Translations under genes and position numbers: made by a program
Shown: piece by piece, positions 25,919 to 36,045 of the stretch
Position numbering within the stretch: position 1 is the stretch's first letter
How the letters are laid out: each line of letters begins with the position of its first letter
The notes under the pieces: generated by a model
Databases searched by the model: none
Told to the model about the DNA's origin: nothing
What the model saw: the letters and a program-made list of their open reading frames with translations, nothing else
Assembly (NCBI GenBank): GCA_022775105.1
Contig: JALFIX010000030.1
Coordinates: 1-64,000, forward strand
Origin: Prevotella sp.
GTDB taxonomy: Bacteria; Bacteroidota; Bacteroidia; Bacteroidales; Bacteroidaceae
Length of the DNA stretch: 64,000 bases
Reading direction: 5' to 3'

Positions 25919-27463
25919 CTACCTTGTGTATTTCTTTATCAGACATTTGTTTCTTGAATAATTCACAAACATAGTCTTCTCATCATTAGTAAAGCCAAAC
26001 ACATATACCGCCCCGACCGTGGAAATTGCACTCACTGTGCATACAGCCAACAAACGCATAAATCCGCTTGGCATCGCTAACATCACGAGTAGGGGAGGGA
26101 TTGCTGATACTGCACTCACTATTGCTGATTTTATATATACCTCGCGAATAAAACTCCTTCCGCTCATCTTAATCAGATCCTTAACGAGATAGAGCCGAAG
26201 GAACATCAGCACAAGATATACTCCGAAATATATGTAATAAGAGTATAGAGGATTGGCACCAAATCTAAAAGCTATGTATGTGAGAGGGAAGTTGCTCACC
26301 TCCACAATGCCAACTATTATCATATATCGCTTGATATTGCCAGTGGCATGTAGCGCAGTTATCAATGTGCCCGAAAACATGTTTATAGCCGTGATATATA
26401 ATGTCCATCTTACAAAAGAAACAGTGTATTCAGGAACCTCAATAAGCCATAAATTCAGAATGTACTCTGTTTCGAGACAGATGGGAATCAGAAAGAACAA
26501 GCAAAGGAAGAACGAGAACTTGGCTCCTCTGAATACTAACTTGTGCATCTCCGCCAATTCTCCGGCGGCATAACTCTTGGTTATCTGTGGAGAAAGGGCT
26601 ACCATAAAATTGGATATGAACTGACTTACGGCATTATTTACCTGGACGGCAATTCCTCTTGCCGCATTCAATGTCACTCCAAAGAATATGTTGATGAGCA
26701 GATTCACCCCACTGCCATTGAGCTGGTAGGCACCCTGCGCCAGAAAGTTCCAACCGGCGAATCCTGTCATCTGTCGCAGTAATGGCTTGTCGTAAATGAA
26801 CTGGTAATGGGCTTCCTTAAAGTTCCTGTTGCAATATAATCCGTAGATTAACCGGATTGACAGCGAGAGCAGAAACAAGAGTAAGGCATAAGTCTTTAAT
26901 TTGTCAAACGGGGAGATGTAAAGTGTATATACAATTGCGAGCTTCATCACTATCTCAAAAATGCCGATATAGGCGAATGTGGTCATTTTCTCGTGTGATA
27001 TTATGCTGGCGTTGTATGGAACACTAATAAGCCCCATTATGTATGTCGCTATGGATAGCTGATATACAAAATTGGCGGATTCCATCCTGTCTGCGGGTAT
27101 ATTGACTTCGCTGTTAAGAAACCATAGTCCTATAGTTTCTCCAATCAACAGCACCACAATCGACAGGGTGAACATCACGTTGAGCGATGTGGAGAACACT
27201 CGTTTTAGCTTCTCCGTATCGCCTTTTCCCAACTCAAAGGTCAGAAAACGGGAAATGGAGTTGGTGAGCGAGCTTGACATTATACTGAACATAGCTACAA
27301 ACCCACCAACTACATTGTAAATACCATAATTGCTTATCCCAAGCGAATCAAGAATGATTCGACTGGTAAACAGCGAAATCACCATTGAACAAAACATCCT
27401 GATGTAGAGTGCAATGGTGTTTCTTGCTATTCGCCTGTTATTCGCTTGGGTCTCTTGTGCCAT
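25919..27463 (-). CDS. Polysaccharide flippase (Wzx/MATE-like)
   Basis: 514-aa polytopic protein, RNTIALYIRMFCSMVISLFTSRIILDSLGISNYGIYNVVGG start. Confidence 0.85.
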   Translation of the reverse strand: MAQETQANNRRIARNTIALYIRMFCSMVISLFTSRIILDSLGISNYGIYNVVGGFVAMFSIMSSSLTNSISRFLTFELGKGDTEKLKRVFSTSLNVMFTLSIVVLLIGETIGLWFLNSEVNIPADRMESANFVYQLSIATYIMGLISVPYNASIISHEKMTTFAYIGIFEIVMKLAIVYTLYISPFDKLKTYALLLFLLSLSIRLIYGLYCNRNFKEAHYQFIYDKPLLRQMTGFAGWNFLAQGAYQLNGSGVNLLINIFFGVTLNAARGIAVQVNNAVSQFISNFMVALSPQITKSYAAGELAEMHKLVFRGAKFSFFLCLFFLIPICLETEYILNLWLIEVPEYTVSFVRWTLYITAINMFSGTLITALHATGNIKRYMIIVGIVEVSNFPLTYIAFRFGANPLYSYYIYFGVYLVLMFLRLYLVKDLIKMSGRSFIREVYIKSAIVSAVSAIPPLLVMLAMPSGFMRLLAVCTVSAISTVGAVYVFGFTNDEKTMFVNYSRNKCLIKKYTR

Positions 27464-27479
27464 TAATCAACATTAAATA

Positions 27480-29432
27480 CTATTCAGACAATGGAGTGAC
27501 CACCGCATCTTCTTTGGGATAGGCATACCAGTTGCCGTACTCTGAATTGTTGAAGTTCACACCCCATAGTCCGATGAGGGGATAGGCGGTGTGTATGTTT
27601 TTTCTCTCTTTGGGCCATTTCCAGTCGCCTGCCATGCATAGTGCTTGAGGCGATTTCTGGTTGTTAAGGAGGTCTGTCATCGAGAACTCACGGTCCAGTG
27701 TGCCGTCTTCGTTATATACCTTCAGTGAGAAATTCATACGTTGTGTTTCCATTGTTGCGTTTTCTGGCCAATCTATGCTGTTCAGGGTGACAGCTTTTTT
27801 TGTGGCTTTGGTCGAAGTCGTATTTACCATTGTTTTCGTATCTACACCGAACAGGTCGTGTACCTCACCGAGCAAAGTGCCGTTGTAATAAACCTCCGTC
27901 TTGCGCTTGGCACCGGTAGCCAACAATTTCACCTCTTCCGTGTGGGTTGAGGTGTTGGGAGTCACCTTCAGAACGACATCGTTGAAATCGAAGTCGTTGT
28001 CCATACCGGCATTCTCGAAAGCCAATGTCCACGACTGGAGCTGGGGTTTAGTGGGTGGGGTGATGTATTCGGGATGTTTATCAATGACATCCTTGTTCCA
28101 TTTGCTGTTTTCTGTACTTTCGGTAAAATACGGTATGTACGGCTCTCCCTTTGAATTGGAGAGGGCAAAGGTTACGTCGTTGCAGTCGTAGTCACCACCT
28201 CCAAGATCGTCATCCAGGCCCATGAATGTGAAGTTGTCATAGATAGCTATGGCACTTCGGAAGTTGTTGCTTCCTGTGTTCATGTTTGCACAAGAATAGT
28301 TGGCACTGTATTGTGGCATATTACTTTCGCTCACGCCCAGATTCTTAAGAATTGTCTTCTGGGCGGAACTTAACGCACCATTGGTTCTCAGGTAAAATCC
28401 GAATTCCATGCCTTTGGGTATGGACAGCTTGAATGTGATGCCTCGGATAGCTGTCACCCTGTCGCCATAGTATTCGTTAACATTCAGCGTGTTCCATGCG
28501 TCATCGCCCTTGCGAACCGAGTTTGCGGGTGATTGGGTCGGCTTTGCGGGGTCGTCCCTGTAATCGAAATTGGCATCGTACCATTCAGGCTTGTTATCTA
28601 ACTGGTACTGCACCTTGGCTTTCCCATTGTAATAGTCGAGTGTCAACACTTCCGCTATGTCCTGGAATACGATGTCGTTGTAAGTTTCTTTTGAATGGTA
28701 ATAATAGCCTAATGTACGCGCTCCAGTCTGTCCTGTGTGTCCGTAAAGGAAAGAGATAACAATGTCGTTGTTTGACAATAATTCTCCACCTTCAAGGAGT
28801 TTGTTGGTCTTGATCTCGTAGTCAATAAGGGTGGACAGGTTGTCTTTGGAATTCTTGGACTCCACCAAGGCTGTCTTTACATCCCCCCATCCCCACGGGC
28901 CGAAATTCAGATAACCGCAGTCTTCGAGAATGCTCTTGCCGTAGAGCGAGGAGGCGGTGGCAGCGCGTGTGCTCGCTCTTTGTGGGGCTGGAGCAGCTCC
29001 ACGTGTAGCCGACTCCGACTGGAAATTAACATCTATTACCTTGGCATTGTAGCCCGTAAGGTTTATCTGTCGGTATTGTTTGGGCGACACGCCATCGTCA
29101 TACACTAATCCGAAGCTGTTGCCGATGCCTTGGGGAACATCAAGGAACATTACGCCGCTTCCCTTAAGGTGCTTCTGGCCAAGAATGGTCACGTTTTCGT
29201 TCATTATTGTCTGGGCGGTGATGTCGGCTTCATCATCAATGGAAATGTCCAACTGTACAGTTTCGGAGGTCATCCATGTCTGTTTTGGATCCACGCTCTT
29301 CAGCGGCCATTCGCTGTTTTCACCGTTCTCACTTCCCGCCAATCCAAGGTCTTCGCTGCAGGCGGAAAAAGCCATTGCAAAGACAAATGTTATCCACAAT
29401 GCGGGATTTAGTTTTTGCATAAACGTTTTCAT
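27480..29432 (-). CDS. LruC/DUF4842-type surface lipoprotein
   Basis: Lipoprotein signal (FAMAFSACSED); GGDYDCNDVTFAL and DNDFDFNDVVLKV motifs. Confidence 0.75.
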   Translation of the reverse strand: MKTFMQKLNPALWITFVFAMAFSACSEDLGLAGSENGENSEWPLKSVDPKQTWMTSETVQLDISIDDEADITAQTIMNENVTILGQKHLKGSGVMFLDVPQGIGNSFGLVYDDGVSPKQYRQINLTGYNAKVIDVNFQSESATRGAAPAPQRASTRAATASSLYGKSILEDCGYLNFGPWGWGDVKTALVESKNSKDNLSTLIDYEIKTNKLLEGGELLSNNDIVISFLYGHTGQTGARTLGYYYHSKETYNDIVFQDIAEVLTLDYYNGKAKVQYQLDNKPEWYDANFDYRDDPAKPTQSPANSVRKGDDAWNTLNVNEYYGDRVTAIRGITFKLSIPKGMEFGFYLRTNGALSSAQKTILKNLGVSESNMPQYSANYSCANMNTGSNNFRSAIAIYDNFTFMGLDDDLGGGDYDCNDVTFALSNSKGEPYIPYFTESTENSKWNKDVIDKHPEYITPPTKPQLQSWTLAFENAGMDNDFDFNDVVLKVTPNTSTHTEEVKLLATGAKRKTEVYYNGTLLGEVHDLFGVDTKTMVNTTSTKATKKAVTLNSIDWPENATMETQRMNFSLKVYNEDGTLDREFSMTDLLNNQKSPQALCMAGDWKWPKERKNIHTAYPLIGLWGVNFNNSEYGNWYAYPKEDAVVTPLSE

Positions 29433-29465
29433 AATAGTATAATTTTTTAAGTTAATAAATAATCG

Positions 29466-31349
29466 TTAATAATCCACACAGTTGCTCGTTACGGGTGAGC
29501 CATACCAGCTCCAATAGTTCACTTTGGTAGCATCCTTTGCCCAAGATTGGAATATATTGTATGCTGAAAAAATGTGCTTTCCTTCCAATGGCCATTTCCA
29601 TTCGCCAGCCACGAGCAGCGCCTCTGGCATCTTGCCGGGGGTGTCCGCCAGAGTTATCATGTCAGTGCAATCCTCGCACGTTCCGCGCTGTATCTCAATG
29701 TAGAACCTTCCGGCATCTGTGGCTACATTGTAGTCCTTGGGCCATCTTACGCAGTCCACCTGAACGAAAGGAGCAGAGGCTATGAACATGTTAGTGTTGA
29801 TGATGTCGGTATGCTGACCGCCCAACAGTTCATGAATCTCTCCCAAGTTCTGGTCACCATCCGGACCGTCATAGTGTAGATACATTCGTGACGTGCTGCC
29901 TGCCGCCATTACAGTGACGCAGCAAAGCTCGTTCTTCGTGTCGGGAACAATCTTGATGACGGCATCGTTGAAGTCGAAGTCGGCATCGCGTGCCACATCC
30001 TCGTAGGCAATGGTCCAGGGCATCACTTCGTCATATTCGGCAATGGGTTGCAAATCCGGCTCTACCACTCCGGGCTTGTATATGTCCATCTTTACAGTCA
30101 CACCAAATATTACGTCGTTGCAGTCCAGGTCGCTTCCGGTAATGTCGTTTTCCATACCCATCCACATCACGTGCTCGTGGTCGTCTATGAAACTGCGGAA
30201 ATTACCGTTTTCGTAAGTCACGTTCATCCTTTCCGCCGAAAAGCTGGTGCCCATGAAGTTGTCCCGGGTGGTGTAGGGTCGCACGCCATACCTCATCAGA
30301 CGGTCATACTGGTCGGGGCGTGGGGTCACGTCCCATCTGTCATAGAATCCTACGCGCATCCCCTTGGGCACGTCAACCTTAAAGGTAATGCCTCGCAGGG
30401 CTGTTATTCCCTTGCCATATCGTTTGTAGGCAGCCACGCTGCAATAGGCATCATCGTTGGCACGCAGTCCCCATGTGGGGTTTGAACTCCATGTGTCTTT
30501 CATGTCGAAGTTGGCGTCATACCAATGATTGGCAGTCACCCCATATTTCTCCGCCGTGGTCTCATTCACTTGATACTGCACCTTTGCCAACCCGTCGATA
30601 TAGTCATAGGCCTCTGTCTCTGCTATATCTACATATTGTATGTCCTCGTATGTTCCTGGCGAGTGGTAATAGTAGCCCAGTACGTGTGGCGTAGTGGACA
30701 GGCAGCTTCCCGCCACCCAGGTGATGTGGAACGGACCGTTCGATTCCAGTTCGTAATCGACATTCAGACCGTGTTCCGTCTTTGCGTTCACGCTTTCCTG
30801 ACTCATCATGTTCATCATGCTGTGCCAGTCGTCCATTTGCTCTTGATTGAACTGGTAGTATTCGGCATCTTCATGTGCGCTCTTTCCGTAGAGTGTGGTG
30901 GGAGTGTAGTTGGTCGTAGCGCGTGTGACAGTGGCATGGAGGCTCACGTTAGCCGTCTCTTCTGTCTTGCCTGTAAGTATGATCTTTTGCGACTCATACA
31001 TGGTCTTATTTATAGCTACGAGGCATATTTTATTGCCTTTGCCTTGTGGTACAGTCAGGATTGCAGTGCCGCTTCCTTCCACTGTTGCCATGTCGTATAG
31101 CATACCGCCAAACTCCTCGGACATCGCCCACAGCGTTGTCTTGTCTTCTGCTTTCACATCTACCTTCAGCGTCACCGTGGTTTTCCACCATTGCAGTGAA
31201 CTCACGTCGCCCCCAAGGTCTCTCTTGAAGGAGGCCTCCAAGCGCTGGTATTGCGTATAGCCTTCATCAGTGGAACAGGCTGCCAACATCAGTGAGGCAG
31301 CTATCGTCCATACTGTCATTTGTCTGAAACACCTTTTTTCCATAATCAT
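29466..31349 (-). CDS. LruC/DUF4842-type surface lipoprotein, paralogue of 27480-29432
   Basis: Lipoprotein signal (LMLAACSTD); GSDLDCNDVIFGV and DADFDFNDAVIKI; shares LGYYYHS and AKVQYQ blocks with neighbour. Confidence 0.75.
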   Translation of the reverse strand: MIMEKRCFRQMTVWTIAASLMLAACSTDEGYTQYQRLEASFKRDLGGDVSSLQWWKTTVTLKVDVKAEDKTTLWAMSEEFGGMLYDMATVEGSGTAILTVPQGKGNKICLVAINKTMYESQKIILTGKTEETANVSLHATVTRATTNYTPTTLYGKSAHEDAEYYQFNQEQMDDWHSMMNMMSQESVNAKTEHGLNVDYELESNGPFHITWVAGSCLSTTPHVLGYYYHSPGTYEDIQYVDIAETEAYDYIDGLAKVQYQVNETTAEKYGVTANHWYDANFDMKDTWSSNPTWGLRANDDAYCSVAAYKRYGKGITALRGITFKVDVPKGMRVGFYDRWDVTPRPDQYDRLMRYGVRPYTTRDNFMGTSFSAERMNVTYENGNFRSFIDDHEHVMWMGMENDITGSDLDCNDVIFGVTVKMDIYKPGVVEPDLQPIAEYDEVMPWTIAYEDVARDADFDFNDAVIKIVPDTKNELCCVTVMAAGSTSRMYLHYDGPDGDQNLGEIHELLGGQHTDIINTNMFIASAPFVQVDCVRWPKDYNVATDAGRFYIEIQRGTCEDCTDMITLADTPGKMPEALLVAGEWKWPLEGKHIFSAYNIFQSWAKDATKVNYWSWYGSPVTSNCVDY

Positions 31350-33061
31350 TCTGTTATCTTTTTTACAATCACCTTACCGTTTTCCATTTTCCATGGCTTT
31401 TTGCCTTCCATGGCATCCATCACATCTTTCAGATATTCGGCTTGTGGAGTTGAGCCTGCCTTTTTCAGGTATTTGCGGGCGTCAGTAAAACGCTTTGTCT
31501 CCACGCATCCGCAAGCTGCATTGAGGTTGGCAGTCTTGTCCTCAGGATACTGTCGGGCTGCTATCAGCAGGGCGTCAAGCCAGCCGTCGCAGCCTTCCTC
31601 GTAACTCTGCGCCACGAGATACATCTCCTCGGTGCTCAGTGCCTCGGGATGGGTGTAGATAAGGCGGCGGGCCTCTTTCACCGGATAGTGTCTCACTACA
31701 TATTCTATTATATAGTCGGTGTGGCGCAGTCCGGGATATACATGTCGCAAAAGCCAGTTGTATGGTCTGCCGCCATCTACTTTCTTTAGCATCGCCTCTT
31801 TTTCGTCGAGGTCCATTTCAAGGTCTATCACGTCGAGCAGTTCCTTGCGGCTGTCTGTCACGTATTGTGGCATAACGGGTGTCTCCACGATGCCTTCCCG
31901 TTCGTACCAAACATTTCCCTTCACCCGGCGGCTCTCGCCATTTGTTTCTATAAACGTGCGGAGGTTGTCCCAGTCCTCGGGGGTGTAGTGTGTCTGCACT
32001 ATGGATTCGGCGATGCCAAACTTCCGGCATACGTGTGACTTCAGTGCCTGGGTGCGGCCTTTGGCAAGGCGGGTGTTGTTGGAGTAGGGGCTTTCGGGCG
32101 AGGCATAGCCGTGAAGCACAACACGTTGCACCTTGAATGACTTGTCAAACAGTGCATTCTCTATTGTTTTGTTCAAACGCTGAAGCTCTTCGGGATTGCG
32201 GCGATAACGTGGGTAGATGACTGTCTCGTTGACGGGGAAGTCAAGAAACGCGCGCCCTTGGATGGTGCGGATCTTGGTGTCCTCGGGGTCAGGCAGCTTG
32301 AATGGCAGCGTGGGCACTGTGCGCAGACGGGTGTCATAGACTATAGGAGCAACGGGTGTTATGGGCAATTCCTTTCTGCCCAAAAGAGCTATGGTTACAC
32401 CTATTTTTATATTTGTGCGCATGTCGAGCGGCGAGCCTGTCTTTACGCCGTTGAAGTGGTCGTTGAATATGGTATGGCTCAGTTCCATACCCAACTTCAG
32501 CCTGTCGCTTAACTTATAGGTGATGTCAAGACCTGCCCTTGCAGCGGGCACGACCCTACTCTTGGTGGAGTATGCCACGGAATAGGACAATGGCGTTTGC
32601 ATGGGGAATCCGAAGGTATATTCCAATCCTACGCCCGCAAATGCCTTCAGGTTCAGAGCCTTGCCCCTGTGCCCTGAAGTACGCAAGGCGTCGGTGATGT
32701 CAAAGGTGGCGTCGCCAAACAGTCCCAAACTGCTCCATCCCCAAGTGTCGGGCGACTCGCACTCCTGCACGTTGCGGCTCTTGTTGTAGTTGTATCTCAA
32801 TGCTGCGCGCCATCCCCATAAGGCGTTGAACTCCTCGCCGACACCAATGAAAAGTCCGCCAGACCATGGATAGGACGAGAACTCCGACATCGGGAGATTC
32901 TCGTTGGCTGACTTGTTGATGCCGCCATAAACCTGGAGGTATAGGCTATCCCTGCCTTTGATATTGCGGTCAGCCTTGGCTGTGCCGGCATACGCAATAT
33001 GACTGTAGGCAAGCAAGGTAACACAGAGGCAGCAGCAAAGATATAAAAAATGTCGTTTCAT
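31346..33061 (-). CDS. Outer-membrane protein with DUF3575-like N-terminus and OmpA-like C-terminal domain
   Basis: Signal peptide; LYLQVYGGINKSANENLPMSEFSSYPWSGGLF; VQRVVLHGYASPESPYSNNTRLAKGRTQALKSHV. Confidence 0.65.
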   Translation of the reverse strand: MKRHFLYLCCCLCVTLLAYSHIAYAGTAKADRNIKGRDSLYLQVYGGINKSANENLPMSEFSSYPWSGGLFIGVGEEFNALWGWRAALRYNYNKSRNVQECESPDTWGWSSLGLFGDATFDITDALRTSGHRGKALNLKAFAGVGLEYTFGFPMQTPLSYSVAYSTKSRVVPAARAGLDITYKLSDRLKLGMELSHTIFNDHFNGVKTGSPLDMRTNIKIGVTIALLGRKELPITPVAPIVYDTRLRTVPTLPFKLPDPEDTKIRTIQGRAFLDFPVNETVIYPRYRRNPEELQRLNKTIENALFDKSFKVQRVVLHGYASPESPYSNNTRLAKGRTQALKSHVCRKFGIAESIVQTHYTPEDWDNLRTFIETNGESRRVKGNVWYEREGIVETPVMPQYVTDSRKELLDVIDLEMDLDEKEAMLKKVDGGRPYNWLLRHVYPGLRHTDYIIEYVVRHYPVKEARRLIYTHPEALSTEEMYLVAQSYEEGCDGWLDALLIAARQYPEDKTANLNAACGCVETKRFTDARKYLKKAGSTPQAEYLKDVMDAMEGKKPWKMENGKVIVKKITE

Positions 33062-33064
33062 AAT

Positions 33065-35170
33065 TTAGTATTTGTAATTGTAGTAATATCCGTATCTATA
33101 TCCGTAATGTCCTGCCGGTTTCACGGCGTTGAGCACGATAGACAGGTTCTTGTACTTGCCGCTCTCCACATGCGAGTCGAGCAATGCCACCTGACGGCAT
33201 TGGAACAGACCTGCCCTCACGATGTAGAGCGTGCGGTCAGCGTGATGTCCAAGGATTGAGGCATCCGCCAACGTCTCGGTCATCGGACAGTCGATGATGA
33301 TAAAGTCATAAAGTGGGCGCATTGCCTCTATCAACTGCTGCATACGTGGGCTTGACAGCAACTCGGTCGGGTTGGGAGGTGTTGTGCCCACGGGAACAAT
33401 GCTTAGCGACGGATAGTCGCCATGGCTGTAGATGACTTGGTCAATGGATTCAACCTTCTCGCCAAGGTAGTCCGCCAGTCCCATCTGCATGTTGCCGAAA
33501 GTGCGGGTGGCGGTGGCTCGGCGAATGTCGCCGTCGATGAACAACACCCGCCTATGCTTGATGGCGAGGGTGAGGGCAAGGTTCATGCTTATGAACGTCT
33601 TGCCTGAACCGGGGAACATCGAGGTGACAAGATACACGTTCTTATGCTGACGTGTGTCGGACATGAACTCAAGGTTGGAGCGAAGGATGCGGAACGCCTC
33701 GTTTATGGCATTCTGATTGTCGTGTTGTACCACCAACGGCGTCGGCTCGTATATCCTCTTCTTCCTGCTCTCAAACAATTCACGAAGTCTCTTGCGCTTC
33801 TTCTCTTCTCCATAAAATGGAATCTCACCCACAATGGGTATCTGCGTCCTGCTTTCAATATCCATCTTGCCGCGCACCGAGGTGTTGAGGCTCTCCTTGA
33901 CAAACAGTACTACCGCCGGCAAGAGCAGTCCTATGAGCAGTGCTGCCAATATGATGCTTTTCTTGTTGGGGAACGTGGGGAATGAACTGCCATGTGGCAT
34001 GTCTATTATCTGTGTCGGCACAGGTGTGTAGGTCATGCTTATCTCGTTTTCCTCCTTCTTCTGAAGCAGGTAGAGATAGAGGCTCTCCTTCACCTTCTGG
34101 TCGCGCTCCACTGCCAACAGACGCTTTGCCTGGTCGGGACTCGCCACCACCTTCTCTTTCACGTCGGCATTAAATCCCTCCATCGTGCCTATCTGTATCT
34201 GCAACGTCTTGAGATAGTTGCTCACCGTTGCTATGATGTTCTGGCGTATCTCGTCGAGCCGCTCTTCCTGGCGTATGATTATCGGGTTTTGGGTGGATGT
34301 GCCTTCGAGGCTGTTCTTCAGTTTCAGCAGCAGGGCATTGTATTGGGCAATCTGCTCGCCCGCCTCGCCGCTTTCTAATCCTGTGTGTGAGGGCAACAGC
34401 TTGTAGCGCGACTTTGAGTCCTTCAGCATGTCGAGGATATACTGTGCCATGTGCATCTGGTTGCTCAGCTTCAGTATCTCCGCTTCCGACTCGGTCTGTT
34501 GCTGCAGGTAGAGGTCGCTCACCTGTTCGAGGTTGGTTATCTGGTGGCGTGCCTTGAATGTCGAGATGCTGTCATCCACATGGCTCAGTTCCTTGTCAAT
34601 CAGTAGCAGACGGTCGTCGATGAATCTTGCTGTATTGTCTGCCATCTCCCTCTTCTCCTCAAGCCATCGCTCGTTATATACCTTTATGATTGTGTTGAGC
34701 ACTTTCTCAGCTCTCTCCGGCGACACGTCCTGGTATTTCAGGTTGATGATGGTTGACTGCTCGTCGTCGAGGCTCACGCTGAGTGCTCCCTGTAGAGACT
34801 GTGCCGCACGTTTTGCCTTGTCCCTGTCTGTTATGCTGTCGAGACGGCAGGCAACATCCGTCAGCAGAGCCAACGACTTGTATTGCCTCAGCACGTTGGG
34901 CACGTTGGTCTGCTGCTGCACAAGGGCCATGTTGTTGAAGTCGTTGCCGCTCGCCGACTGTGCCACTGTTCCGCGGCTTGTCTCCAACTTCACCATCACC
35001 GCTGCCTCGCGGGTATATACGTCGGCAGTGGTCGAGAGATAATAGGTTGCCATAAAAAGCGCAACTGCCACCGAGGCTGCAAACCATCTGTAATGGCTGC
35101 GGCATAAAATCCAGAAATCCTGAATTGACATGAAGTCTTCTATCTGTATTCTTGATTGGGTCTCACTCAT
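33065..35170 (-). CDS. Polysaccharide co-polymerase / tyrosine kinase (Wzc-like)
   Basis: Wzz-like N-terminus; TSMFPGSGKTFISMNLALTLA, VLFIDGDIRRATA; Tyr-rich tail YGYRYGYYYNYKY. Confidence 0.9.
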   Translation of the reverse strand: MSETQSRIQIEDFMSIQDFWILCRSHYRWFAASVAVALFMATYYLSTTADVYTREAAVMVKLETSRGTVAQSASGNDFNNMALVQQQTNVPNVLRQYKSLALLTDVACRLDSITDRDKAKRAAQSLQGALSVSLDDEQSTIINLKYQDVSPERAEKVLNTIIKVYNERWLEEKREMADNTARFIDDRLLLIDKELSHVDDSISTFKARHQITNLEQVSDLYLQQQTESEAEILKLSNQMHMAQYILDMLKDSKSRYKLLPSHTGLESGEAGEQIAQYNALLLKLKNSLEGTSTQNPIIIRQEERLDEIRQNIIATVSNYLKTLQIQIGTMEGFNADVKEKVVASPDQAKRLLAVERDQKVKESLYLYLLQKKEENEISMTYTPVPTQIIDMPHGSSFPTFPNKKSIILAALLIGLLLPAVVLFVKESLNTSVRGKMDIESRTQIPIVGEIPFYGEEKKRKRLRELFESRKKRIYEPTPLVVQHDNQNAINEAFRILRSNLEFMSDTRQHKNVYLVTSMFPGSGKTFISMNLALTLAIKHRRVLFIDGDIRRATATRTFGNMQMGLADYLGEKVESIDQVIYSHGDYPSLSIVPVGTTPPNPTELLSSPRMQQLIEAMRPLYDFIIIDCPMTETLADASILGHHADRTLYIVRAGLFQCRQVALLDSHVESGKYKNLSIVLNAVKPAGHYGYRYGYYYNYKY

Positions 35171-35179
35171 TATGGTATC

Positions 35180-36022
35180 CTATTTGAAAAATGCAATTAA
35201 TGATGTAATAAACGTCGCAATAGACATCCATATATATGGGGTGTGGAACGTATTGCCCATTTCGGTGGATTCGCGTTTTTTCTTGTTGTTGGGAACTACA
35301 TACACCAAGTCGTTCTGCTGAAGGTAGTATGCCGGGGAGAGAAGTGCCTGCTGCATATTTGTCATGTCGATATAATGCACCTCGTTCACTCCGTCAACAT
35401 TCCTGTTCACCATCACTGCACGGCGGTTGCCGTTGATGGTCATGTCGCCGGCGCGCGATATTGCGTCAACTATGGTGAAGTGGTCTTTTGTTATTGGCAC
35501 GTTGCCTGGTTTGCCTACCTCGCCGAGAACGTTCACGCTGAGATTCACATACTCCACGGTGACGATAGGCTCGCTCACTAATTCGCGCTCCACGAGCCGT
35601 CCCTTGATATAGGACGCCACCTCGCCTCGCGTCATGCCTTCCACGCGTATCTTGCCAAGCAGCGGGAAGTCTATCGTGCCCTGCTCATCCACTGTGTAGG
35701 CAAGCAACATGCCATTGCCGCCAGATACGCCCCCGGCTGTGGTCTCTGGCTTCACGTCAGCTCCAAGAGCGCTGTTGCCGCTTGTCTTGGCAGTGAGAGT
35801 GAACTGCTGTTCGAGCAGTGGGTTGCTGCTGTTTACTATGATGTTAATCTTGTCTTCAGGACGAAGTCTGAATTGCTGCTCCGTCTGCAATGCCATGCCG
35901 TTGAGTGCGGCGGCATCCTGGAAATAAGCAATGTCCTTGGGTGTGGAGCATGAATAGAGCAATGCTGCCATTAGGCAGAGCATTCCGCGTCTGAAGATTT
36001 TGCTTGTTATTTCTTCTGTCAT
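35180..36022 (-). CDS. Polysaccharide export lipoprotein (Wza-like, SLBB)
   Basis: LLYSCSTPKDIAYFQD; FRLRPEDKINIIV; VNVLGEVGKPGNVPI. Start set at MTEEI rather than 36106. Confidence 0.85.
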   Translation of the reverse strand: MTEEITSKIFRRGMLCLMAALLYSCSTPKDIAYFQDAAALNGMALQTEQQFRLRPEDKINIIVNSSNPLLEQQFTLTAKTSGNSALGADVKPETTAGGVSGGNGMLLAYTVDEQGTIDFPLLGKIRVEGMTRGEVASYIKGRLVERELVSEPIVTVEYVNLSVNVLGEVGKPGNVPITKDHFTIVDAISRAGDMTINGNRRAVMVNRNVDGVNEVHYIDMTNMQQALLSPAYYLQQNDLVYVVPNNKKKRESTEMGNTFHTPYIWMSIATFITSLIAFFK

Positions 36023-36045
36023 TATTATTTGTCTTTTATTCTTTA

